Part shown: in pieces, positions 6,284-12,308 of the stretch | Layout of the letters: each line of letters starts with the position of its first letter | Position numbering within the stretch: position 1 is the first letter of the stretch | DNA from: an uncultured Veillonella sp. | GTDB lineage: Bacteria > Bacillota > Negativicutes > Veillonellales > Veillonellaceae | Reading direction: 5' to 3' | Length of the DNA stretch: 12,308 nucleotides | Assembly (NCBI GenBank): GCA_900766125.1 | Contig: CAAFUD010000023.1 | Span: 1-12,308 of the forward strand | Program-made: the position numbers and the translations under genes | The notes under the pieces: model-generated | What the model saw: the letters and a program-made list of their open reading frames with translations, nothing else | What the model was told of the DNA's origin: nothing | Database searches by the model: none

Positions 6284-6871
6284 ATGAGTTTATTAGATGA
6301 TATTTTAGCCCATAATAGAGAATATGTAGAAGATCAAAATACAGGTTACGTAGAAACAGATACTAAATGCAGTAAGATGCCTAGTCGTGAAATGGCAATC
6401 GTTACATGCATGGATACACGTCTTGTTAACTTCTTAGAAGATTCCATGGATATTGGCCGTGGTGAAGCGAAAATCGTAAAGACTGCAGGGAACTGTATTA
6501 CAGGTCCCTTTGATGGCGTAGTACGTAGTTTACTTGTTTGTATTTATGAGCTAGGCGTTAACGAAATCTTTATTATTGGTCACCACGAATGTGGTATGGC
6601 AAAAACTACGGCAAAAGATCTAACAGAAAAAATGTTGGCTCGTGGTATTGCACCAGAAGCGATTCATATGGTCCGTAAAGAAATGGAACGCTGGGCAGAT
6701 GGATTTACACACCCTGCTGAAAATGTAGAAGACACTGTAGACGAATTGCGTATGAATCCTTTGATTCCGAAAGACGTACCTATTCACGGTCTTATCTTCC
6801 ATCCTAGAACAGGTGAAATCGAAGTCATCGTTAATGGCTATACACAAATGAAACAATACTACGAAAAATAA
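6284..6871 (+). CDS. Beta-class carbonic anhydrase
   Basis: The 195-residue zinc enzyme interconverts CO2 and bicarbonate. The zinc ligands are C42 in TCMDTR (41-46), H100 and C103 in GHHECGM (99-105). D44 and R46 form the conserved catalytic dyad. VKTAGN at 65-70 and the IIGHHECG strand-turn are typical of the compact bacterial beta class. There is no signal peptide, so it acts in the cytoplasm. The start is ATG at 6284 with AGGAGG at 6274-6279. An in-frame ATG at 6254 lies in the loop of the terminator and is not credible. Bicarbonate feeds carboxylases and carbamoyl phosphate synthesis. A direct link to ilvBN or to the arginine genes here is only inference. The next gene starts 31 bp downstream and may share the transcript. 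Confidence 0.93.
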   Translation: MSLLDDILAHNREYVEDQNTGYVETDTKCSKMPSREMAIVTCMDTRLVNFLEDSMDIGRGEAKIVKTAGNCITGPFDGVVRSLLVCIYELGVNEIFIIGHHECGMAKTTAKDLTEKMLARGIAPEAIHMVRKEMERWADGFTHPAENVEDTVDELRMNPLIPKDVPIHGLIFHPRTGEIEVIVNGYTQMKQYYEK

Positions 6872-6902
6872 TAGATAAATCTTTTGATAGAGGTATTGTG
6901 AA

Positions 6903-7367
6903 TTGAGCAATGTAGATAGATTGGATATATTCGAGGTAGCGTGTAAGCATTTTCTTGAGGACTTTTCAAATTTTAAAAATCTTATTTCTACCCAAGTTCA
7001 ATCGTTAGATGACCTAGAATGGTCTTTTGATAAAGGCTCCACTAAGGTTTGTAGTGCTGATGAAAAGGGGTTAAAAAAACGCTGCAAAGTTGGCATAACA
7101 TACAGACTACAGGTTGAATTATCTCAAGTTGATACGGAAATTATTTGGACTGAATTTAGTCGATTTTGGGGTGACACTACTTTAAATCAGGTTGAAAGAG
7201 TATGCAGTAATGAAGAATTAGGGCGCTATCAATTTATAGCTAACAACTCTATAGGTGATGAGCTTACCTGTGATATCTATTTACCTAATGAATGGAATAT
7301 ACCGCAATTAAATATGTTGGGCTGTATTTTTGCTAGATATAGAAAAGTAGATGTTCAAGACGTATAG
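6903..7367 (+). CDS. Hypothetical protein, 154 residues
   Basis: I do not recognise this protein. The start is a TTG at 6903 with AGAGG ending 9 bases upstream. The N-terminal part (about 5-30) reads as a helix (DIFEVACKHFLEDFSNFKNL). The middle holds alternating polar and hydrophobic segments that look like beta strands, for example VGITYRLQVELS and RYQFIANNS, and a Trp-rich patch (IIWTEFSRFWGD). It has no signal peptide, no membrane span and no catalytic motif that I can name. Cysteines are scattered. The gap to the carbonic anhydrase gene is 31 bp on the same strand with no terminator between, so the two may be co-transcribed. Codon use is plain but slightly more AT-rich than the carbonic anhydrase gene. 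It ends without a clear hairpin. Confidence 0.75.
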   Translation: MSNVDRLDIFEVACKHFLEDFSNFKNLISTQVQSLDDLEWSFDKGSTKVCSADEKGLKKRCKVGITYRLQVELSQVDTEIIWTEFSRFWGDTTLNQVERVCSNEELGRYQFIANNSIGDELTCDIYLPNEWNIPQLNMLGCIFARYRKVDVQDV

Positions 7368-7378
7368 AAAAATCTTAT

Positions 7379-7421
7379 TTGACTTAAAGTTAAGTTTAAG
7401 TTTTATAATATGTTCATATTA
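7379..7421 (+). promoter_or_regulatory. Promoter of phosphoesterase gene with two inverted repeats
   Basis: TTGACT (7379-7384) and a perfect TATAAT (7404-7409) are 19 bp apart. Between them lies ACTTAAA-GTTAAG-TTTAAGT (7382-7401), an inverted repeat in which TTAA also recurs every 6 bp (7384, 7390, 7396). A second perfect palindrome, TAATATG-TT-CATATTA (7406-7421), covers the -10 and the likely start point. Both could be operators. The long spacing suggests that an activator may be needed. Confidence 0.5.
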
Positions 7422-7453
7422 GTACTTAATACATATTTACATAAAGGAACTAT

Positions 7454-8776
7454 ATGAATAAAAGTAAACTATTAAAAACAATTGTAGCTATTGTATCTGT
7501 GGTAGCTATTTCTGTAGGTGGATATACATATCGAGATGCTATACACAGTCGTATAGCTAGAACAGCTGCTGTTGTAAGTGGTCAAGAGATAAAACCGCTT
7601 CTCGATTCTGAAGGCCGTTATATTCGGCAGATTGTCGCTAAAGATAATAGCACAAGCCGTACCATTATGTGGCAATCGGATAGTAGTGAAGCTGATGCGG
7701 TCATAGAGTTTCGTGTAGACGGGTCTGAAAATATTCAAAGTATAGGCGCTACAGATAAAGTTTTTACCGATGACGGTAGTACCACCTATATCCATGAGGG
7801 TACTTTGACAGGTTTAACACCTAGTACCAAATACGAATATCGCGTTGGTTATGGCAATGATCGACGTAGTGATTGGTACTCATTAGAAACTGCTGGTGCT
7901 AGTGTATATGATGTTCTTATCTATCCAGATTCTCAGTCTGGAGATTATTCCGGATGGGAACAGCTGGTTAAAGATTCCGCACATCGCAATCCAAGGACGG
8001 CCCTGTATATTAGCATGGGGGATCTTGTAGATAACGGGGAACAAGATTATCAATGGCGCACTTGGTTAAATTCCATCAGACCATTAAGTGCTAATGTGCC
8101 GTTAGCACCGACCTTAGGCAATCATGAGATGTATACATTAGATTGGAAAATGCGTGAGCCTCGTGCGTATCTCAATTATTTTGATGTACCACCTAATGGG
8201 AACGAAACCTTTAATCGCCGTTATTACTCCTATGATTTTGGCGATGTCCATTACGTTGTATTAGATATGATGTTATATGAAAGTAATCATGAGGATAATC
8301 ATGATACGCATCATCCTGATCTATACGATGTAGAGGTTCAATGGCTACGCCAAGATTTGGCAGCTAATACAAAAAAGTGGACTGTCGTTCTCATGCATCG
8401 CGATCCATTCCAATATGCTTTTGACCGCCCTGACGCAAGTCGTGCAGCAGGCTTTGATGATGAAGGCGTATTGTTTATGCCAATCTTTGATGAGTTTAAT
8501 GTAGATTTAGTATTGTCAGCTCATTTACACTCCTATCGCAATAGAGGTCATGTGCGCAACTTTGAGCGGGATGCATCAGGACCACTATATATTCTTACAG
8601 GTATAGCTGGAGATGCTCGCCGCCCTAACTGGAAAAAGCATCCTTTAGATGTATACGTGGCACCAGACCGAGAGAAAAATAACTATATGACGATTACTGT
8701 TACACCAAATAAATTGATTGTAAAAGCTTTCTTACCTGATGGTACACAGCTGGATGAGTCCGTTATAGAGAAATAA
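7454..8776 (+). CDS. Exported or membrane-anchored purple-acid-phosphatase-like metallophosphoesterase
   Basis: The 440-residue protein should hydrolyse phosphate esters outside the cytoplasmic membrane. Residues 5-24 form a hydrophobic helix after a basic start (MNKSKLLK), a signal anchor or signal peptide with no obvious cleavage box. Residues about 50-147 resemble the fibronectin-III-like N domain of purple acid phosphatases, with TLTGLTPSTKYEYRVGY (117-133) as the typical strand pattern. The calcineurin-like domain follows: D159-x-Q161, GDLVDNG at 189-195, GNHE at 222-225, H315 in VLMHRDP, and AHLHSY at 356-361, which supply the metal ligands. The ATG has AAAGGA upstream. Its own promoter region and a terminator flank it, so it is probably a single-gene unit. 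Phosphate scavenging is a plausible role, but the substrate is not known. Confidence 0.9.
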   Translation: MNKSKLLKTIVAIVSVVAISVGGYTYRDAIHSRIARTAAVVSGQEIKPLLDSEGRYIRQIVAKDNSTSRTIMWQSDSSEADAVIEFRVDGSENIQSIGATDKVFTDDGSTTYIHEGTLTGLTPSTKYEYRVGYGNDRRSDWYSLETAGASVYDVLIYPDSQSGDYSGWEQLVKDSAHRNPRTALYISMGDLVDNGEQDYQWRTWLNSIRPLSANVPLAPTLGNHEMYTLDWKMREPRAYLNYFDVPPNGNETFNRRYYSYDFGDVHYVVLDMMLYESNHEDNHDTHHPDLYDVEVQWLRQDLAANTKKWTVVLMHRDPFQYAFDRPDASRAAGFDDEGVLFMPIFDEFNVDLVLSAHLHSYRNRGHVRNFERDASGPLYILTGIAGDARRPNWKKHPLDVYVAPDREKNNYMTITVTPNKLIVKAFLPDGTQLDESVIEK

Positions 8777-8822
8777 AAGCACAAGAGTACAAAAGCATAA
8801 GAGTACAAAAGCATAAGAATAT
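8775..8822. repeat. Three 16-bp tandem repeats between stop codon and terminator
   Basis: Units aaaagcacaagagtac, aaaagcataagagtac and aaaagcataagaatat run head to tail from the last two bases of the phosphoesterase stop codon. Each differs from the next by one to three bases. A partial extra aagaatat follows at 8823-8830. The array leads straight into the terminator stem at 8837. It looks like a replication-slippage array. Confidence 0.8.
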
Positions 8823-8836
8823 AAGAATATAAAAGT

Positions 8837-8868
8837 AAAAGACACCTTCTTTGGAAGGTGTCTTTTTT
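8837..8868 (+). terminator. Terminator of the phosphoesterase gene
   Basis: AAAAGACACCTTC pairs perfectly with GAAGGTGTCTTTT over 13 bp around a 4-base TTTG loop, and the T-run continues to six. The symmetric A and T tails would also work on the minus strand, but no minus-strand gene ends here. Confidence 0.9.
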
Positions 8869-9030
8869 GTGTGTTTATACAAATTGTTTTCTGAAATGTA
8901 TCGATTAAATAGGTTAACATATAAAAGATAATTATATATTTATTAGGTATTTTATATGCTAAATAAAGTTCATGTAAATTACAGTTTTAAGGACTATGAT
9001 AAAAGTTAATCCATAGCATGACAAATAAAA

Positions 9031-9117
9031 ATACAATAATTATGTATAAAACTTGAATAATACGAGCAATAGTATTATAATACGTACATGAGTTATAAAA
9101 ATACACAAAATATGTAT
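9031..9117 (+). promoter_or_regulatory. Promoter of M20/carbamoyltransferase operon with paired operator-like boxes
   Basis: The 284-bp spacer 8869-9152 has no gene. TTGAAT (9053-9058), 17 bp, then TATAAT (9076-9081) form a good sigma-70-type promoter. The -10 lies in a perfect 12-bp palindrome, GTATTATAATAC (9072-9083). Two boxes of the same design, ATACA-N7-TGTATAAAA, start exactly 70 bp apart at 9031 and 9101. One sits just before the -35 and the other just after the start point. A related ATACA-G-TGTAT occurs at 9127-9137, close to the ribosome site. ArgR is the expected regulator for arginine genes, but these boxes do not match the E. coli ARG box well. The rest of the spacer, 8869-9030, is AT-rich with nothing I can name. 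Confidence 0.6.
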
Positions 9118-9152
9118 AAAATATGCATACAGTGTATAAAGGAGATAGAGTA

Positions 9153-10340
9153 ATGAGCACATTACAAGATTTGATTAAGAAATATGCCTCCCAATATAAA
9201 GAACAAGTTGTGGAATGGCGTCGATATATTCATAGTCATCCAGAATTATCTGGTAAAGAAAAAAATACATCCTTATTTATTCAAAAGGTTCTTGGTGAAT
9301 TAGGCATTCCCTTTGTAAATGATGTTTCTGATTATGCCGTTATCGGTAAAATCGAAGGAGCTCAACCTGGACCAGTTATTGCATTACGTGCTGATATAGA
9401 TGCCTTACCTATACATGAAACTACTGGATTGCCATTTGCATCAGAAAATGACGGCGTTATGCATGCTTGTGGTCATGATAGCCACATTGCGATTTTGCTT
9501 GGTGCTGCAGCTATTTTACAGTCTATTAAAGACCAATTGCATGGCACCGTAAAGCTCGTATTCCAGCCTTCCGAAGAGGAAGCATTACTCCCAGGTGCAC
9601 AAGGTATTGTAGATAGCGGCATTCTTGATGATGTAGATGAAATATATGGCCTTCATGTATGGCCACAATTACCGGTTGGTACGGTAGGTCTAAAAAAAGG
9701 TAATTTGATGGCTGCATCGGATCACTTCCTCGTCCATATTAAAGGTAAATCAACTCATGGAGCGGAGCCTCATAATGGGGTAGATGCCATCGTAGCAGCC
9801 GCAAACTGGATTGTAAACGTAGAATCTATTGTGGCTCGTGAAACGAATCCAATGGAAAATCTAGTATGTACCATCGGTGTTATCAAGGGGGGCGACAGAT
9901 ACAATGTAGGCTGTGGCGATGTATATCTTGAAGGTACATGCCGTACTTATGAACCAGCAAAACGGGATTATATAGAACGACGTCTTGGTGAAAGTTTACA
10001 AGCTCTCGATATGTTATTAAAAACAGAGAGTACCTTAGATTATAAACGTGGTCATGGTGCTACTATCAATGATCCGGATGCCATCGATTATGCCACATCT
10101 ATTGTAGAGAAATATCTTGGGAAAGAAGCGGTGGTACATCCTGAATTCCCGTCTATGGCAGCAGAAGACTTCTCCGCGTATCTTCATAAAATCAAAGGTG
10201 CCTTTCTTTGGTTAGGTACAGGATTTGATGGCAACCCAGCGTTACATAATGAGGCTTTTACCATCGATGAAAGCATCCTAGAACCTGGTATAACAATGAT
10301 GGCAGCTATTGCCGCCGAATTTTTACAAGAAAAAAAGTAG
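9153..10340 (+). CDS. M20-family metal-dependent amidohydrolase/deacylase
   Basis: The 395-residue cytoplasmic enzyme belongs to the M20D group (hippurate hydrolase, N-acetyldiaminopimelate deacetylase, indole-acetyl amino acid hydrolase), which removes acyl groups from amino acids. Metal ligands are visible: C106 and H108 in HACGHD, the Glu pair in QPSEEE (138-143), H168 in GLHVWP and H365 in LHNEAF. The Asp in LRADIDALP (78-86) is also conserved. The dimerisation lid domain spans roughly 185-300 (SDHFLVHIKGKSTHGAEPH onward). The start is ATG at 9153, served by AAAGGAGAT at 9138-9146. The frame is open from 9123, but that region has no ribosome site. The carbamoyltransferase gene follows after 19 bp, so an arginine-linked deacylase is plausible. 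Exact substrate is not readable; classical ArgE belongs to a different M20 subgroup. Confidence 0.9.
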   Translation: MSTLQDLIKKYASQYKEQVVEWRRYIHSHPELSGKEKNTSLFIQKVLGELGIPFVNDVSDYAVIGKIEGAQPGPVIALRADIDALPIHETTGLPFASENDGVMHACGHDSHIAILLGAAAILQSIKDQLHGTVKLVFQPSEEEALLPGAQGIVDSGILDDVDEIYGLHVWPQLPVGTVGLKKGNLMAASDHFLVHIKGKSTHGAEPHNGVDAIVAAANWIVNVESIVARETNPMENLVCTIGVIKGGDRYNVGCGDVYLEGTCRTYEPAKRDYIERRLGESLQALDMLLKTESTLDYKRGHGATINDPDAIDYATSIVEKYLGKEAVVHPEFPSMAAEDFSAYLHKIKGAFLWLGTGFDGNPALHNEAFTIDESILEPGITMMAAIAAEFLQEKK

Positions 10341-10359
10341 TTTGAAATAAGAGGTTATC

Positions 10360-11370
10360 ATGAAAAGTTTACAACATACATCATTTAAAACAATGCTTCA
10401 ATACACACCAGAAGAAATTAAATACTTCTTGGACTTGGCCGCAAAATTAAAAGCCGATAAAAAAGCAGGTAAAGAAATCAAAACATTAGTAGGTAAAAAC
10501 TTTGCATTAATTTTTGAAAAGGACTCTACACGGACACGTTGTGCCTTTGAAGTCGGTGCTGCGGACCAAGGTGCTCATACAACATATCTTGGCCCTACAG
10601 GCTCCCAAATGAATAAAAAAGAATCCTTAAAGGATACAGCTCGTGTTCTAGGCTCTATGTACGATGCTATCGAGTTCAGAGGTTTTGATCAAGCCGATGT
10701 AGATACATTAGCTGATTATTCTGGCGTACCTGTTTGGAATGGTCTTACTGATATGGATCACCCTACACAAACATTAGCGAATTTCTTGACGCTTCAAGAA
10801 AATATCGATAAACCATTGAATGAAATCTCTTATGCTTATGTGGGTCATGGTCAATCTAATATGTGTAATGCCTTAATGAGTGGCGCCGTTAAAATGGGTA
10901 TGGATTTCAGACTTATCGGTCCTAAACAATACTGGCCAGAAGGTCCATTCTATGAAGAATGCTTGAAAGTTGCAAAAGAAACAGGTGCTACTATTACATG
11001 TACGGATAATGTAGCTGAAGGTGTTAAAGGCTTAGATGTTATCTACACAGGTGTATGGGTAACCATGGGTGATACATACGATATGTGGGAGGAACGTATT
11101 AATACGTTTAAACCATTCCAAGTTAACGCAGAAATGATGGCGTTGACTGGTAATCCAAATACAAAGTTCTGTCACTGCTTACCAGCGTTCCATAATACTG
11201 AAACTCAAGTAGGTAAGGATATATTTGAACGGTTCGGTATGAATGGTATTGAAGTAACGGAAGAGGTATTTGAAGGACCAAATTCTTTAGCATTCCAAGA
11301 AGCAGAAAATCGTCTCCATACCATTAAGGCGGTTATGGTTGCTACATTTAGTGACTATCCATTGAAATAA
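10360..11370 (+). CDS. argF: Ornithine carbamoyltransferase-like protein with altered ornithine site
   Basis: The 336-residue protein aligns along its whole length with bacterial ornithine carbamoyltransferases, which join carbamoyl phosphate and ornithine to give citrulline. The carbamoyl-phosphate residues are intact: STRTR at 56-60, HPTQ at 134-137 and HCLPAFHN at 272-279. The C-terminal AENRLHTIKAVMVAT is also standard. The ornithine side differs. The usual GD-x-RNN reads GHGQSN (162-167), the usual TDVWVSMG reads TGVWVTMG (230-237), and the usual GHKES reads NKKES (85-89). In E. coli numbering D231 contacts the alpha-amino group; here it is Gly. The gene follows the M20 gene after 19 bp with AGAGG at 10350-10354. 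Biosynthetic ArgF is the default call because argC follows. A related substrate, or a lineage-specific solution for ornithine, remains open. Confidence 0.85.
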   Translation: MKSLQHTSFKTMLQYTPEEIKYFLDLAAKLKADKKAGKEIKTLVGKNFALIFEKDSTRTRCAFEVGAADQGAHTTYLGPTGSQMNKKESLKDTARVLGSMYDAIEFRGFDQADVDTLADYSGVPVWNGLTDMDHPTQTLANFLTLQENIDKPLNEISYAYVGHGQSNMCNALMSGAVKMGMDFRLIGPKQYWPEGPFYEECLKVAKETGATITCTDNVAEGVKGLDVIYTGVWVTMGDTYDMWEERINTFKPFQVNAEMMALTGNPNTKFCHCLPAFHNTETQVGKDIFERFGMNGIEVTEEVFEGPNSLAFQEAENRLHTIKAVMVATFSDYPLK

Positions 11371-11410
11371 TTTCATCTCCCTAGAAGGTGATGTGTGGTA
11401 TAGTTTGTTT

Positions 11411-11445
11411 CCTATTTATAATAGCTGAGGGGCTGTATAAATAGG
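11411..11445 (+). promoter_or_regulatory. Promoter and inverted repeat upstream of argC
   Basis: CCTATTTATA (11411-11420) and TATAAATAGG (11436-11445) form a perfect 10-bp inverted repeat with a 15-base loop. TATAAT at 11417-11422 overlaps the left arm and can serve as a -10 box. The -35 region (TGTGGT at 11394-11399) is poor. The repeat could be an operator over the promoter or a leader hairpin. Before it, CATCTCC/GGTGATG (11374-11393) is a weak hairpin with no T-run, so no real terminator separates the carbamoyltransferase gene from argC. Confidence 0.45.
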
Positions 11446-11464
11446 TGTGAGTCACCAATAGGTG
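11441..11464 (+). other. Short competing stems in argC leader
   Basis: GGTG (11444-11447), CACC (11453-11456) and GGTG (11461-11464) let CACC pair with either GGTG. The sequence ATAGGTG is also a direct repeat (11441 and 11458, 17 bp apart). The stems are only 4 bp, so this is weak evidence. The second GGTG lies 7 bases before the GAGG ribosome site at 11471-11474. Confidence 0.25.
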
Positions 11465-11480
11465 AGAATTGAGGTTTACT

Positions 11481-12308
11481 ATGGCACCTTATAAAGTATT
11501 TATTGTCGGTCATGAAGGTACGACAGGTTTAAGAATTCATGAACGGTTATCTGATAGAAAAGATATAGAGCTATTAGCTACAGCTGATGAGGATCGTAAA
11601 AATGTGGAGGCTATTAAAGAGGTAGCTAAAGAGGCAGATATTGTATTTCTCTGCTTGCCTGATGCTGCATCTAAAGAAATCATAGCCGCTATCGGTGAAT
11701 TACCATGTAAGGTAATTGATACATCGACTGCATTTAGAACGGCTGCTGATTGGTCCTATGGTTTCCCAGAGCTCGGTGCGGATTATAAAACAGCCATCGC
11801 TACTAAAAAACATATTGCTAACCCTGGTTGTCATGCGAGTGGAATGATTGCTTGTATTGCACCTCTTGTAAAAGCTGGTCTTGTGCCAACAGATTATCCT
11901 TTCACCATTACATCCTTAACAGGCTATAGCGGTGGTGGTAAAAAGATGATTGGCCAATATGAAAGTGAACCAAAGGATTACTTCCTCTATGCACCGCGTC
12001 AATATGGTCTAAGTCAACAACATAAGCATTTGCCAGAAGTTCAACATGTATGTGGCCTTAGCGAAGCACCAATCTTTATGCCTATCGTTGACGATTATTA
12101 TTCCGGCATGGAAGTAACTGTGGGCATCCATAGTCGTTTATGTAATAAACCAGTTAGCATCGATAAAGTACAACAGGCATTAGAAGACTTTTACAAAGAT
12201 AGTACAATCATTACTGTTGTGCCATTTACAGAGAACAGCAATACTGGGATGTTAAATGCAAATCAATTGAGCAACACAGATAGCATGAAAATCTATGTGA
12301 CTGGCAAC
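11481..12308 (+). CDS. argC: N-acetyl-gamma-glutamyl-phosphate reductase, type 2, 3' end missing
   Basis: The gene runs off the window after 276 codons; the type-2 family is usually a little over 300 residues. The enzyme reduces N-acetylglutamyl phosphate to the semialdehyde with NADPH, the third step of arginine synthesis. The Rossmann start is KVFIVGHEGTTGLRI with glycines G10, G13 and G16. The catalytic cysteine is C117 in ANPGCHASG (113-121). SLTGYSGGGKKMIGQYE is a hallmark of the shorter ArgC2 group. HKHLPEVQH is the conserved His segment. ATG at 11481 has GAGG 6 bases upstream. The gene lies 110 bp after the carbamoyltransferase gene and has its own possible promoter. Other arg genes probably follow outside the window. 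Confidence 0.93.
   Translation, partial: MAPYKVFIVGHEGTTGLRIHERLSDRKDIELLATADEDRKNVEAIKEVAKEADIVFLCLPDAASKEIIAAIGELPCKVIDTSTAFRTAADWSYGFPELGADYKTAIATKKHIANPGCHASGMIACIAPLVKAGLVPTDYPFTITSLTGYSGGGKKMIGQYESEPKDYFLYAPRQYGLSQQHKHLPEVQHVCGLSEAPIFMPIVDDYYSGMEVTVGIHSRLCNKPVSIDKVQQALEDFYKDSTIITVVPFTENSNTGMLNANQLSNTDSMKIYVTGN

Noticed and set aside
6620..6910. Minus-strand frame of 96 codons opposite the carbonic anhydrase gene
   Set aside because: It lies against a well-supported gene, and the product resembles no protein. The same holds for other frames opposite ilvB, ilvN and the phosphoesterase gene.
8775..8840. CRISPR array
   Set aside because: The units are 16 bp, directly adjacent, and have no spacers or cas genes.
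8732..8920. Minus-strand frame of 62 codons with a hydrophobic product
   Set aside because: It is made by the tandem repeat and terminator on the opposite strand of the phosphoesterase end. It has no ribosome site.

Overview
The window looks like chromosomal DNA of a low-GC anaerobe. The IlvBN, carbonic anhydrase, M20 peptidase, carbamoyltransferase and type-2 ArgC proteins, the AT-rich spacers and the strong AGGAGG-type ribosome sites fit the Negativicutes. Veillonella is my best guess. It is an impression from protein style, not a database match.

Layout. (1) Positions 136-1293 hold a two-gene operon: a SAM-dependent methyltransferase and a small Cys-rich YgbA-family protein, closed by a hairpin terminator built into the last codons of ygbA. 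(2) Positions 1401-3308 on the minus strand hold a lone, very AT-rich gene for a 635-residue helical protein of unknown function. Its C-terminus carries an Rx4H motif of HEPN type, and it looks like an accessory or defence-type insertion in otherwise housekeeping DNA. (3) Positions 3401-3679 on the minus strand encode a small CPYC glutaredoxin-like protein with its own terminator. (4) Positions 3873-6121 are ilvB-ilvN, acetolactate synthase. They are divergent from the glutaredoxin-like gene across a spacer with a long inverted repeat. (5) Positions 6284-7367 hold a beta-carbonic anhydrase and an unrecognised 154-residue protein. The spacer before them is full of inverted repeats, has an extended -10 box and has a terminator just before the ribosome site. 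(6) Positions 7454-8776 encode a membrane-anchored or exported purple-acid-phosphatase-like metallophosphoesterase, followed by a 3 x 16 bp tandem repeat and a terminator. (7) Positions 9153-12308 are an arginine-type cluster: an M20 amidohydrolase, an ornithine-carbamoyltransferase-like gene and argC (cut off at the window end).

How they work together. ilvBN starts branched-chain amino acid synthesis. The 3' cluster covers steps of arginine synthesis (ArgC and a carbamoyltransferase) plus a metal-dependent deacylase. The carbamoyltransferase keeps its carbamoyl-phosphate motifs but has changed several residues that are nearly invariant in the ornithine site, which makes its substrate worth testing. 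Several reading frames open upstream of the true start. I moved the starts of ilvB, the glutaredoxin-like gene, the carbonic anhydrase and the M20 gene to the codon served by a clear ribosome site.

The best candidates for something undescribed are the orphan HEPN-like gene, the altered carbamoyltransferase beside a deacylase, and the ilvN-carbonic anhydrase spacer with mutually exclusive stems.
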